From Streptomyces chartreusis (GTDB lineage Bacteria > Actinomycetota > Actinomycetes > Streptomycetales > Streptomycetaceae), in contig NZ_CP023689.1 of the NCBI RefSeq assembly GCF_008704715.1, positions 6,014,001-6,078,000 on the forward strand: 64,000 nt of DNA, in the 5' to 3' direction. The notes beneath the pieces were generated by a model, which saw nothing but the letters and a program-made list of their open reading frames with translations, did not search any database and was not told where the DNA came from. This document shows positions 18,190 to 27,011 of this stretch, piece by piece (within the stretch, counting starts at the first letter, position 1; each line of letters opens with the position of its first letter). The translations under genes and the position numbers were made by a program.

Positions 18190-19563
18190 ATGACGATGAC
18201 GACGACGGTTGCCCAGGCGCCGATCGTGGCGGGGAGTCCCTTGCTGGGGTCGATGGGCGATCTGCTCAACGACCCGCTCAACGCCTACCTTCGGGCCCGC
18301 CGCGACCACGGTGACGTGGTGCGGTTCCGGGCCGGGCCGCCGGGGCTGCGCGCCGATCTCTACGCGGTCTTCTCGCCCGAGGGTGCCCAGCAGGTGCTGG
18401 CGACCCAGGCGGCCAACTTCCGCAAGGACAACGTCTTCTACGAGGAACTGCGCCGCTCGGTCGGCAACGGCCTGCTCACCAGCCAGGACGACGTCTACCT
18501 CCGTCAACGGCGGCTGGTGCAGCCGCTGTTCACCCGGCGCCGGGTGAGCGGCTACGGGCAGCAGGTCGCCGAGGAGGCCGCCGCGCTGGCCGACGTCTGG
18601 CGCGCGGCACCCGGCGGGAACGTCGAACTGGTCGGCGAGATGCACCGCTTCGCGCTCCACGTCGTGGGCCGGATCCTGTTCGGCACGGATGTGAAGCAGG
18701 CCTTCGAGACCATCGAGCGCACCCTGCCGCAGCTCCAGGAGTACTCGCTGAAGCGCGGCTTCTCCCCGTTCAAGGCGCCCCGCAGCTGGCCCACCCCCGC
18801 CAACCGCCGTGCCGTACGCCTCCAGTCGGAGCTGTTCGGGCTGTGCGACGGGATCATCGCCAGCCGCCGGGACCGCGAGGACGGGGACGACCTGGTCACG
18901 CTCCTCGTGCACGCCGAGAACGCCGAGGACGGCAGCCTCGACGCCGACGAACTGCGCGAACAGGTGCTGATCTTCCTCCTCGCCGGCCACGAGACCACCG
19001 CCACCGCACTCGCCTTCGCCCTGCACCTCCTCGCCCGGCACCCGGAGGAACAGGGGCGGGTGCGCGAGGAGGTGGACCGGGTGCTCGGCGGCCCCGGCGG
19101 ACGGCCGCCCACGGCCGCGGACATGGAGGAGCTGCCGTATCTGACCATGGTGCTGAAGGAGGCCATGCGGCTGTATCCGTCGGCGCCCGTGGTCGGCCGC
19201 CGCTCGGTCGCCGACGCGGAGATCGACGGCGTACGGATACCCGCCGGTGCCGACATCCTGGTCAGCCCCTGGGTCACCCACCGCCACCCCGACCACTGGC
19301 CGGACCCCGAGCGCTTCGACCCGGCCCGCTTCACACCCGAGGCCGAGGCGGGGCGCCCGCGCTATGCCTGGTTCCCCTTCGGCGGCGGCCCGCGAGCCTG
19401 CATCGGTCAGCACCTGTCGATGCTGGAGTCGGTGCTGGGACTGGCGGTGCTGCTGCGGGAGTTCGAGCTCACGGACGCGCAGGAGGGCGAGGTGCCGCTG
19501 GGAGCCGGGATCACGCTGATGGCCAAGGGCCCGGCACGGGTGCGGGTCAGGGCGCGGTCCTGA
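18190..19563 (+). CDS. Cytochrome P450
   Basis: This 457-aa heme monooxygenase has the I-helix motif LLAGHETTATAL, ExxR in LKEAMRLYPSAPV and the heme-thiolate loop FPFGGGPRACIG with its cysteine ligand. The C-terminal half (WVTHRHPDHWPDPERFDPARF) resembles fatty-acid-hydroxylase-like P450s (BM3/CYP4 style) more than the CYP105/107 class common in Streptomyces. There is no fused reductase and no adjacent ferredoxin, so redox partners must come from elsewhere. Start: ATG at 18190 behind GGGGGAA. Its last 17 bases overlap the convergent MFS gene. Confidence 0.9.
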   Translation: MTMTTTVAQAPIVAGSPLLGSMGDLLNDPLNAYLRARRDHGDVVRFRAGPPGLRADLYAVFSPEGAQQVLATQAANFRKDNVFYEELRRSVGNGLLTSQDDVYLRQRRLVQPLFTRRRVSGYGQQVAEEAAALADVWRAAPGGNVELVGEMHRFALHVVGRILFGTDVKQAFETIERTLPQLQEYSLKRGFSPFKAPRSWPTPANRRAVRLQSELFGLCDGIIASRRDREDGDDLVTLLVHAENAEDGSLDADELREQVLIFLLAGHETTATALAFALHLLARHPEEQGRVREEVDRVLGGPGGRPPTAADMEELPYLTMVLKEAMRLYPSAPVVGRRSVADAEIDGVRIPAGADILVSPWVTHRHPDHWPDPERFDPARFTPEAEAGRPRYAWFPFGGGPRACIGQHLSMLESVLGLAVLLREFELTDAQEGEVPLGAGITLMAKGPARVRVRARS

Positions 19564-20845
19564 CGCCGGGCCCCGCCAGGGTCACGAGCAGCGCGACCGC
19601 CGCCGCCGTGACCGGTACGCCGTAGCCGGCCGTCGGTGTGAGGTGCTCCACCACCCATCCGCCGGCCGCGCTGCCGCAGGCGATGCCGCCGAGCAGGGCG
19701 GTCACCGCGAGGGTCATGCCCTCGTTGAGACGGCCGTCCGGGGTGCGGCGCTGCACCAGGGTCATGTTGGTGATCATGGTCGGCGCCGTGGCCATCCCGG
19801 CGATCAGCAGCGCGGCGGACAGCAGGAGCAGCGAGCCGGTGAGGGACGCGGCGAGCAGCGGGAGGATCAGCAGCGCGGTCATCGCGGCCACGCACCACGG
19901 GTAACGGTCCTCGGCGGGACCGGCGAACCGGACCCTGCCGTACAGCAGACCCGCCGCGCAGGACCCGCCCGCCTGGAGCGCGAGCACGACACCTGCCGCC
20001 GTGCGGTGACCCTGCGCCTCCGCGAAGGCGATCGTGACGACCTCCATCGACCCGAACACCGCGCCCAGGGCGAGACAGACGGCGAGGAGCGGGGGCATGC
20101 CGGGGGAGCGCAGGGGCGACGGTGACGGCGCGGGTGCCCCGGCTGCCGTACGGCCCGACGGCGGTGGCTCGGTCGAGCGCTGGGCCGCGAAGGCCAGGAC
20201 GCCCGTCACCAGGAGCACCACCCCGACCAGCGTCCCCGCCTCCGGGAAGAACGCCCCGCACAGGAAGGCGGCGAGCACCGGGCCCAGCATGAAGCACAGC
20301 TCGTCGGCGGACTGCTCGAAGGAGTTCGCGGTGTGCAGGGCGTCGGGGTCGCCGTCCAGGAGGTGGGCCCAGCGGGCCCGGGACATGCCGCCGGTGTTGG
20401 GGGTGGTCGCGGTGGCGGCGTACGCGGCGAAGAGGGTCCAGGCCGGAGCGCCGTAGCGTACGCACAGCAGGAGCGCGAGGCTCCCCAGCGCCGCGACGAG
20501 CGTGGCGGGGACGGCCACCCGGGCCTGGCCGTACCGGTCGACGAGCCGCGCGGTCCAGGGCGCGACCAGCGCGGTCGCCGCGAGCCCGGTCGCGGTCACG
20601 GCACCGGCGAGGGCGTACGACCCCCTCGTCCCGGCGATCATCACGACCGCGCTCACGCTGAACATGCCCATGGGGAGCCGGGCGAGAAGGTTGGCGAGGG
20701 TGAAGGCGCGGGTGCCGGGCCGGGCGAAGAGACGGCCGTACGGCCCGGGCGGGCGGCCCTTCGTGCGGGGACCGAAGTCGACGGCGACGAGGGTGTCGGC
20801 GGTGACGGTGAACAGGCGGGTTCCTCTGGCGGGCTGTTGCGGCAT
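19547..20845 (-). CDS. MFS transporter
   Basis: This 432-aa major facilitator has about 12 predicted helices. The first is near MGMFSVSAVVMIAGTRGSYALAG, followed by the loop ARLVDRYGQARV between helices 2 and 3. It is probably an exporter; the substrate is unknown. It is divergent from a LysR regulator (83-bp gap with an inverted repeat), a layout typical of a regulator controlling its neighbour. The 3' ends of this gene and the P450 overlap by 17 bases. Confidence 0.82.
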   Translation of the reverse strand: MPQQPARGTRLFTVTADTLVAVDFGPRTKGRPPGPYGRLFARPGTRAFTLANLLARLPMGMFSVSAVVMIAGTRGSYALAGAVTATGLAATALVAPWTARLVDRYGQARVAVPATLVAALGSLALLLCVRYGAPAWTLFAAYAATATTPNTGGMSRARWAHLLDGDPDALHTANSFEQSADELCFMLGPVLAAFLCGAFFPEAGTLVGVVLLVTGVLAFAAQRSTEPPPSGRTAAGAPAPSPSPLRSPGMPPLLAVCLALGAVFGSMEVVTIAFAEAQGHRTAAGVVLALQAGGSCAAGLLYGRVRFAGPAEDRYPWCVAAMTALLILPLLAASLTGSLLLLSAALLIAGMATAPTMITNMTLVQRRTPDGRLNEGMTLAVTALLGGIACGSAAGGWVVEHLTPTAGYGVPVTAAAVALLVTLAGPGVRTAP

Positions 20846-20906
20846 GGCTCCACCGTCGCCGGAAGCCGATCAAGGGGTCCAACACCTGTTCGATGCGGAT
20901 TCACGC

Positions 20907-20921
20907 ACCTGCGTTGTAGGT
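20907..20921. promoter_or_regulatory. Candidate LysR operator between MFS and LysR genes
   Basis: ACCTGCGTTGTAGGT is an imperfect 6-3-6 palindrome with the T-N11-A spacing style of LysR boxes. It lies in the only shared intergenic region (20846-20928), eight bases before the LysR start, consistent with autoregulation plus control of the transporter. Confidence 0.45.
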
Positions 20922-20928
20922 TCGGCGC

Positions 20929-21900
20929 ATGCCCGCTCCCGCCCACCTCGACCCGCGCCTGCTGCGCGCCTTCCTCGCCGTGGCGGAGGAGCTGCACTTC
21001 ACCCGCGCCGCGGCACGGCTGTACGTCGCCCAGCAGGCGCTCAGCCGGGACGTACGGCGGCTGGAGCGGGAGTTGGGCGCCGAGCTGTTCGTGCGCACGA
21101 CCCGGCAGGTCACCCTGACCGGCGACGGCGAGCGGCTGGTGCCGTACGCGCGCCGCGCCCTCCAGGCGCAGGACGACCTGCTCGCCGCCTTCGGGCAGGC
21201 CCGCCCCCTGCTGGTGGACCTGAACTCGCCGGGCCTGGTCACCGGCCGCAGGGTGCTGCACCGGGCCCGCGCGCTCGCCCCCGAACTGGAGCTCATGGCC
21301 CGCTACGAGAGCGGTCTGACGGGCGCCGCCGCCGAGATGGTGGCGGGCCGGCTGGACTGCTCCTTCGGACGGTTCGCCGGACTGGACCCGGCGCTGCGGG
21401 CCGGCCTGGACCACCAACCCGTACGTTTCGAGCCGATGGCGATCCTGCTGCCCGAGGACCACCCGCTGGCCGAAAAGTCGCTGGTGCCGCTGTCCGCGCT
21501 GGCCGGCGAGACCGTATACGCGGGCGCCGGGAACCCCCGTACGCCGGAGTGGACCGACCTCGCGCGCCGGCTGTTCGAGGAGCGGGGCATCGAGCTGGCC
21601 GCGCCCGCGCCGCTCGCGATCGGTGACGAGGAGTTCCAGAGGATCATGGCCAAGACGCGGAACCCGATCCTCGCCGTGGTGGACTTTCCGGCCATGCCGA
21701 GAACGGTGCTGCGTCCGCTCGTGGATCCCGTGCCGCTCTCTCCCGTGTCCCTGGTGTGGCGGAAGGGGCTGGTGCACCCCGCCTTCGACGCTCTTCGACG
21801 GGCGGCGGCCGAGGTCTCGGCGGAGGAAAGATGGCTCCGCAGACCCGCCGATGGATGGATTCCGGCCATGGATTCGGCCAGTATGAGAGTGCACAATTGA
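20929..21900 (+). CDS. LysR-family transcriptional regulator
   Basis: This 323-aa regulator has an N-terminal winged helix-turn-helix at about 8-66 (LLRAFLAVAEELHFTRAAARL, split as LLRAFLAVAEEL then HFTRAAARL, and QQALSRDVRRLERELGAELF). A periplasmic-binding-like effector domain occupies about 90-300. The likely target is the divergent MFS gene. The inducer is unknown. The start ATG at 20929 places the helix-turn-helix at the usual distance from the N terminus. Confidence 0.88.
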   Translation: MPAPAHLDPRLLRAFLAVAEELHFTRAAARLYVAQQALSRDVRRLERELGAELFVRTTRQVTLTGDGERLVPYARRALQAQDDLLAAFGQARPLLVDLNSPGLVTGRRVLHRARALAPELELMARYESGLTGAAAEMVAGRLDCSFGRFAGLDPALRAGLDHQPVRFEPMAILLPEDHPLAEKSLVPLSALAGETVYAGAGNPRTPEWTDLARRLFEERGIELAAPAPLAIGDEEFQRIMAKTRNPILAVVDFPAMPRTVLRPLVDPVPLSPVSLVWRKGLVHPAFDALRRAAAEVSAEERWLRRPADGWIPAMDSASMRVHN

Positions 21901-22045
21901 CACGCTGGAACCACAAAACCTCCGCGTGCGCTACATTCGTGGCCTGAGCACGTTGTGGTAAAGGGGGGCGCTCGGCCGGGTGGGGGCTCGGTACGGCGGC
22001 GTGTGCTCAGTGTCGTACGCGCGCCCAGAACGGTCCCGTGGGGGG

Positions 22046-23338
22046 ATGTGCGTGCGCGTGAAGAAGTGGCGAGAAGACGCCCAACCGGAGTGGCCCGATG
22101 TCGCATCGGCGCCGGGTTCCGGCGGGGGTTCTTCCGTGGGGGCTTCGAGGGGTGACACCCAGGCCTTTCCGGCTACCGGCGAGACAGCCGTGGCCGGTGT
22201 GCCTGGTCCCAGCCATCGCTCCCGATCCGAAGCAAGGGAGACGGAGATACTCCACGGTGGCGGGCGTGCCTACTCGGACGCCGATGAGACACAGGTCCTG
22301 CGAGGCGCCCCCGGGGCGTCCGCGGCCGATGCCGACCGGACCGCGGTACTGCCGTCGGTCGGGTCGGCCGACACACGCATACCCGGCGACGGGTCGGACG
22401 CACGCCGGCCCGACTCCGCCCGGGCGGACGGCTGGTCGGCCTTCGACCGCCCCTCGGCACGCCGAACCGACGCCTACCCGGCGGCCGGTGAGACGCGTCC
22501 CGCGCCTGCCGGTGAGACGCGTCCCGCGCCCGCCGTACGCGACCCGTGGGCCGACCAGCCGGGGGAGTCCGAGCGGCCGACGCGGTCCGCGCGGTCCGAC
22601 GGACCCGGCGCGACCCACGACCCGCACGAGGTCACCGTCCAGCTCGACGGCGTCGGCCTCCACCTCGACAACATGCTGCGCGCGGCCAAGGACGCCCCGC
22701 GCAGCAGCGAGAACTCCGACGGACCGGTGTTCGTCGACGAGTCGGGCCGCCGCAGCCGCCGCTTCCGCCGGATAGGCATGGCGGTCGGCCTGGCCTGCGC
22801 GGTCTACGCCGTGGTCATCGTCGCCACGCTGCTCTCCGGCAACTCCGACGCGCCCTGGCTGCCCGTCGAGAACCCCAAGGAGAAGCCGGCCGGCCAGGTC
22901 GACACCCCGCCGCTGCCCGCGGAGTCGGCACCGCAGCCGTCCGCCACCGGCAGCGTCTCGCCCGGCACTTCGCCGACGGCGAGCACGGACGCCACCGCGT
23001 CCCCGGGTGCCGACGCGAGTGCGTCCGGCGCCTCGGCCACCGCCGAGAACCCCGGCACCTCGGCCGACCCGAAGCCGACGGCCACGAAGAGCATCACCAA
23101 GCCGGGCACCGGTTCCACCCCGGACCCGGATCCGCCCACCCAGCCCACCACCAGCGACCCCGACCCGAGCCCGACGGACGGCGGCGGCCCCACCGAGGAG
23201 CCGACCGATCCCGTGACGACCGACGAGCCCGCATCCGGGACGGTCGCGAACGGCCCGAGCGATCCCTCTCCTCTAGCGGAGGAGCCCGGCACCAACACCT
23301 CCGCGCTCGCCGCCCCGTCCCCGGAGTACACCTTCTGA
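22046..23338 (+). CDS. matA: MatA-like membrane protein of exopolysaccharide operon
   Basis: This roughly 430-aa single-pass protein has a long disordered cytoplasmic N terminus, which includes a direct repeat GETRPAPA. One transmembrane helix lies near residues 242-262 (GMAVGLACAVYAVVIVATLL), followed by a Pro/Ser/Thr-rich outer domain. In Streptomyces the upstream partner of the poly-N-acetylglucosamine synthase MatB is MatA, needed for hyphal aggregation (established for S. coelicolor/lividans). The assignment rests on operon context and architecture. The start is uncertain: ATG 22046 abuts a GGGGGG stretch, and GTG 22058 (VKKWRED) has better spacing. The stop overlaps the matB ATG (TGATG). 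Confidence 0.7.
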   Translation: MCVRVKKWREDAQPEWPDVASAPGSGGGSSVGASRGDTQAFPATGETAVAGVPGPSHRSRSEARETEILHGGGRAYSDADETQVLRGAPGASAADADRTAVLPSVGSADTRIPGDGSDARRPDSARADGWSAFDRPSARRTDAYPAAGETRPAPAGETRPAPAVRDPWADQPGESERPTRSARSDGPGATHDPHEVTVQLDGVGLHLDNMLRAAKDAPRSSENSDGPVFVDESGRRSRRFRRIGMAVGLACAVYAVVIVATLLSGNSDAPWLPVENPKEKPAGQVDTPPLPAESAPQPSATGSVSPGTSPTASTDATASPGADASASGASATAENPGTSADPKPTATKSITKPGTGSTPDPDPPTQPTTSDPDPSPTDGGGPTEEPTDPVTTDEPASGTVANGPSDPSPLAEEPGTNTSALAAPSPEYTF

Positions 23339-25542
23339 TGGCCTCCCGCACCCGCCGTCACGGGCCCGCGACCGGAGCCCCCGACGGCTCCCGGCGCCGA
23401 CGCGTGCCCATGCGCCTGCTGCTGCCCTCGCTCGTCCTCGTCGCGCTGATGGCGATGTTGATGCTGCGGGGGTATGTGCACAGCGAGATCCTGGCCGACC
23501 ACCGCGTCCGTCCGCCCGCCTCCTCCGACCAGGTGCCTGAGAAGATCCTGGAGGGCGGCCCGGTCATCGACACCCGCAGCGGCCGCACCGAGAGCCTCAG
23601 CCTCCCGGACCACCGGCTCGTCCTCACCTTCGACGACGGCCCCGACCCGACCTGGACGCCCAGGGTGCTGGACGTGCTCAAGGAGCACGACGCGCACGCG
23701 GTCTTCTTCGTCACCGGGACCATGGCCTCCCGCTACCCGGACCTGGTCCGGCGGATGGTCGAAGAGGGCCACGAGATCGGCCTGCACACCTTCAACCACC
23801 CCGACCTGTCCTTCCAGTCGAAGAAGCGCATCGACTGGGAGCTGTCCCAGAACCAGCTGGCGATCAGCGGCGCGGCCGGCATCCGCACCTCCCTGTTCCG
23901 CCCGCCGTACTCCTCCTTCGCCGACGCCATGGACAACAAGTCCTGGCCGGTCACCGAGTACATCGGCAAGCGCGGCTACATCACGGTCGTCAACAACACC
24001 GACAGTGAGGACTGGCGCAAGCCCGGCGTCGACGAGATCATCCGCCGGGCCACGCCCAAGGGCGGCAAGGGCGCGATCGTCCTGATGCACGACTCCGGCG
24101 GCGACCGGCACCAGACCGTCCAGGCGCTGGACACGTTCCTGCCGGAGATGAAGGCCGACGGGTACGAGTTCGACAACCTCACCGAGGCCCTCGGCGCCCC
24201 CAGCGCGCACACCGAGGTCACCGGCCTCGACCGCTGGAAGGGCAAGGCCTGGATCTTCCTCGTCCAGGCGTCGGACAACATCACGGGCGTGCTGGTCGTC
24301 GGCCTGTCGGTGATCGGCTTCCTGGTCATCAGCCGGTTCCTGCTGATGCTGCTGCTGTCGGGCGTCCACGCACGCCGGGTGCGCCGCAAGGGCTTCCGCT
24401 GGGGCCCGCAGGTCACCGAACCGGTGTCGGTGCTGGTCCCCGCGTACAACGAGGCCAAGTGCATCGAGAACACCGTCCGGTCGCTGATGGCGAGCGAGCA
24501 CCCGATCGAGGTGATCGTCATCGACGACGGGTCGAGCGACGGCACGGCCCGGATCGTCGAGGCGATGGGCCTGCCGAACGTCCGCGTCGTGCGGCAGATG
24601 AACGCCGGCAAGCCGGCCGCCCTCAACCGCGGTCTGGCCAACGCCCGCTACGACATCATCGTGATGATGGACGGCGACACCGTCTTCGAACCGGCGACGG
24701 TGCGGGAACTGGTGCAGCCCTTCGGCGACCGGCGCGTGGGCGCCGTCGCCGGCAACGCGAAGGTCGGCAACCGCGACTCGCTGATCGGCGCCTGGCAGCA
24801 CATCGAGTACGTGATGGGCTTCAACCTCGACCGCCGGATGTACGACATGCTGCGCTGCATGCCGACCATCCCGGGCGCGGTCGGCGCGTTCCGCCGCACG
24901 GCCCTGGAGCGGGTCGGCGGCATGAGCGACGACACGCTCGCCGAGGACACCGACATCACCATGGCGATGCACCGCGACGGCTGGCGCGTCGTCTACGCCG
25001 AGAACGCGCGCGCCTGGACCGAGGCCCCGGAGTCGGTCCAGCAGCTGTGGTCGCAGCGCTACCGGTGGTCGTACGGCACCATGCAGGCGATCTGGAAGCA
25101 CCGCAAGGCACTGGTGGAGAAGGGCCCCTCGGGCCGCTTCGGCAGGGTCGGACTGCCCCTGGTCTCCCTCTTCATGGTCCTCGCCCCGCTGCTGGCCCCG
25201 CTGATCGACGTCTTCCTCCTCTACGGCCTGATCTTCGGTCCGACGGAGAAGACCATCGGCGCCTGGCTCGGCGTCCTGGCCATCCAGGTGGTCTGCGCCG
25301 CGTACGCCTTCCGCCTGGACAAGGAACGCATGACCCACCTCATCTCCCTGCCGCTCCAGCAGATCCTCTATCGCCAGCTCATGTACGTCGTCCTGCTCCA
25401 GTCCTGGATCACGGCGCTCACCGGCGGCCGCCTGCGCTGGCAGAAGCTGCGCCGCACCGGTGTGGTCGAGGCGCCCGGCGGCCCCGTGCCGCGGCAGCGC
25501 TCGGCGGGCACGCGCGACGGTGATCGGAGGCCGGTCGGATGA
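23338..25542 (+). CDS. matB: Bifunctional polysaccharide deacetylase / GT2 synthase, MatB-like
   Basis: This 734-aa membrane protein joins the two activities needed for partly deacetylated poly-beta-1,6-GlcNAc. After an N-terminal helix (residues 28-44) there is an extracellular NodB deacetylase domain (about 93-275), with TFDDGPD (metal Asp99/100) and HTFNHPD (His150 and His154). Two helices near 305-345 return the chain to the cytosol. A GT2 domain (about 365-600) has VIDDGSSDGT, MMDGD, AEDTD and QRYRW, the processive-synthase set. Further helices close the protein. The fusion corresponds to PgaB plus PgaC or IcaB plus IcaA. It is translationally coupled to matA by overlap. Confidence 0.87.
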   Translation: MASRTRRHGPATGAPDGSRRRRVPMRLLLPSLVLVALMAMLMLRGYVHSEILADHRVRPPASSDQVPEKILEGGPVIDTRSGRTESLSLPDHRLVLTFDDGPDPTWTPRVLDVLKEHDAHAVFFVTGTMASRYPDLVRRMVEEGHEIGLHTFNHPDLSFQSKKRIDWELSQNQLAISGAAGIRTSLFRPPYSSFADAMDNKSWPVTEYIGKRGYITVVNNTDSEDWRKPGVDEIIRRATPKGGKGAIVLMHDSGGDRHQTVQALDTFLPEMKADGYEFDNLTEALGAPSAHTEVTGLDRWKGKAWIFLVQASDNITGVLVVGLSVIGFLVISRFLLMLLLSGVHARRVRRKGFRWGPQVTEPVSVLVPAYNEAKCIENTVRSLMASEHPIEVIVIDDGSSDGTARIVEAMGLPNVRVVRQMNAGKPAALNRGLANARYDIIVMMDGDTVFEPATVRELVQPFGDRRVGAVAGNAKVGNRDSLIGAWQHIEYVMGFNLDRRMYDMLRCMPTIPGAVGAFRRTALERVGGMSDDTLAEDTDITMAMHRDGWRVVYAENARAWTEAPESVQQLWSQRYRWSYGTMQAIWKHRKALVEKGPSGRFGRVGLPLVSLFMVLAPLLAPLIDVFLLYGLIFGPTEKTIGAWLGVLAIQVVCAAYAFRLDKERMTHLISLPLQQILYRQLMYVVLLQSWITALTGGRLRWQKLRRTGVVEAPGGPVPRQRSAGTRDGDRRPVG

Positions 25543-26867
25543 CGCACGGATACCAGCCGACGGACACCGGCGCGCACGCCGGACCGTCGGATCCCGCCTG
25601 GCCGACGGCGCCGTACGGTGTGCCGCAGCAGCGCGTAACGGAGCCGGAGCCCGAGCCGGCCGCCGCCGAACCGCCTGCGCCCGCGTCCGCGCCCAAGAAG
25701 CCGGGCCGGGACCGCTACCTGGACCTGCTCCGCTCCATCGCCCTGGTCCGCGTCGTGGTCTACCACCTCTTCGGCTGGGCCTGGCTGACGGTGCTGTTCC
25801 CGTCCATGGGCGTGATGTTCGCGCTGGCCGGCTCGCTGATGGCGCGTTCCCTGAAGCGTCCGGCATGGGGTGTGATCAGGGGCCGTGTCCGGCGTCTGCT
25901 CCCGCCCCTGTGGGTGTTCAGCGCGGTGGCGCTGGCGATGATGTTCGCGGGTGGCTGGAACCCGGTGAAGGACCCCGACCACGGGGGCACCTGGGGCCTG
26001 GTCGACCTGATCAACTACATCGTTCCCATCGGCGCTCCGCCGTTCCCCTGGCACATCGGCTCCAAGTCGGGCCTGCTGGAGGACACGTGGGCGGTGCAGG
26101 CCGCAGGTGTGCTCTGGTATCTGCGCGCCTATCTGTGGTTCGTCGTGGCGTCGCCGCTGCTGCTGTGGGCGTTCCGCCGGGCGCCGTGGCCGACGCTGCT
26201 CGCCCCGCTCGGTCTGACGGCCGTCGTGGGCACGGGCATCGTCACGATCCCCGGTGAGACGGGCAACGCGGTCACCGACTTCGCGGTCTACGGCAGCTGC
26301 TGGGTCCTGGGCATGGCCCACCACGACGGGTTCCTCGCGAAGATCCCGCGCTACGTGGCGGTCTCCTGCGCGGCCCTCGTGATGGCCTTCGGCCTGTGGT
26401 GGGCCTCGGGCCACCTGGGCCCGGACGGCTGGGACCTCAACGACATCCCGCTGGCCCAGGCCACCTGGTCCTTCGGCTTCGTGGTGATCCTCCTCCAGTA
26501 CTCCCCGTCCTGGCAGGAACTCCCGGGCAGACTCGCCAAGTGGGACAAGCTGGTGACCCTCTCCAACAACCGAGCGGTCACCATCTACCTCTGGCACAAC
26601 CTCCTGATCATGGCCACGGTCCCGATCCTCGACCGCCTCTACGAACTCCCCTTCATGCAGGACGAACGAGCCACAGCGGCCCTCGACTCGACCTACATGA
26701 TCTGGATGTTCTTCCTCGTCTGGCCCCTCATCGGCCTGGCCATCCTGGCGGTGGGCTGGGTGGAGGACATCGCAGCAAAACGAAGCCCGAGGCTGTGGCC
26801 GAACGGCACCAAGAAAACGAAGCCCCGCCGAAGGAACACCTCCCGAGCGGGCCACCGCGCGAAATAG
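25539..26867 (+). CDS. Membrane acyltransferase (acyltransferase 3 family) of the mat operon
   Basis: This 442-aa protein starts at an ATGA overlap with matB. A Pro/Glu-rich N terminus of about 60 residues precedes about ten helices. The family signature histidine lies in LVRVVVYHLFGWAWL, and the RxxRLLPPLW motif is present (GRVRRLLPPLWVF). Acyltransferase 3 proteins add acetyl or succinyl groups to exported glycans. IcaC, encoded with the staphylococcal PNAG genes, is of this type. O-acylation of the mat polymer is therefore a reasonable inference, not shown by the sequence. Confidence 0.8.
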   Translation: MTHGYQPTDTGAHAGPSDPAWPTAPYGVPQQRVTEPEPEPAAAEPPAPASAPKKPGRDRYLDLLRSIALVRVVVYHLFGWAWLTVLFPSMGVMFALAGSLMARSLKRPAWGVIRGRVRRLLPPLWVFSAVALAMMFAGGWNPVKDPDHGGTWGLVDLINYIVPIGAPPFPWHIGSKSGLLEDTWAVQAAGVLWYLRAYLWFVVASPLLLWAFRRAPWPTLLAPLGLTAVVGTGIVTIPGETGNAVTDFAVYGSCWVLGMAHHDGFLAKIPRYVAVSCAALVMAFGLWWASGHLGPDGWDLNDIPLAQATWSFGFVVILLQYSPSWQELPGRLAKWDKLVTLSNNRAVTIYLWHNLLIMATVPILDRLYELPFMQDERATAALDSTYMIWMFFLVWPLIGLAILAVGWVEDIAAKRSPRLWPNGTKKTKPRRRNTSRAGHRAK

Positions 26868-26877
26868 AGGCGCACCG

Positions 26878-26916
26878 GGTCGGCCTGGTTCTGCTGATCA
26901 CGGAACCGGGCCGACC
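26878..26916 (+). terminator. Terminator of the mat operon
   Basis: A 14-bp stem GGTCGGCCTGGTTC/GAACCGGGCCGACC with one G-U pair and an 11-base loop begins 11 bases after the acyltransferase stop. Confidence 0.78.
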
Positions 26917-27011
26917 GCCGTACTCGCTGTCGGAACCCCGTGGAAGACTGGCCGGGTTGCGGACGTGAACGGGGTGGCCCGAGGGGTTTGGGGCCGGGGG
27001 GAGCTGTGCTG

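Noticed and set aside
18190-21900. Secondary-metabolite gene cluster around the P450
   Set aside because: No biosynthetic core enzyme (PKS, NRPS, terpene synthase) is present; neighbours are housekeeping genes.
22804-25866. Minus-strand open frame of over 1000 residues opposite matB
   Set aside because: High-GC mirror frame rich in Arg/Asp/His/Gly; matB on the plus strand has intact catalytic motifs.
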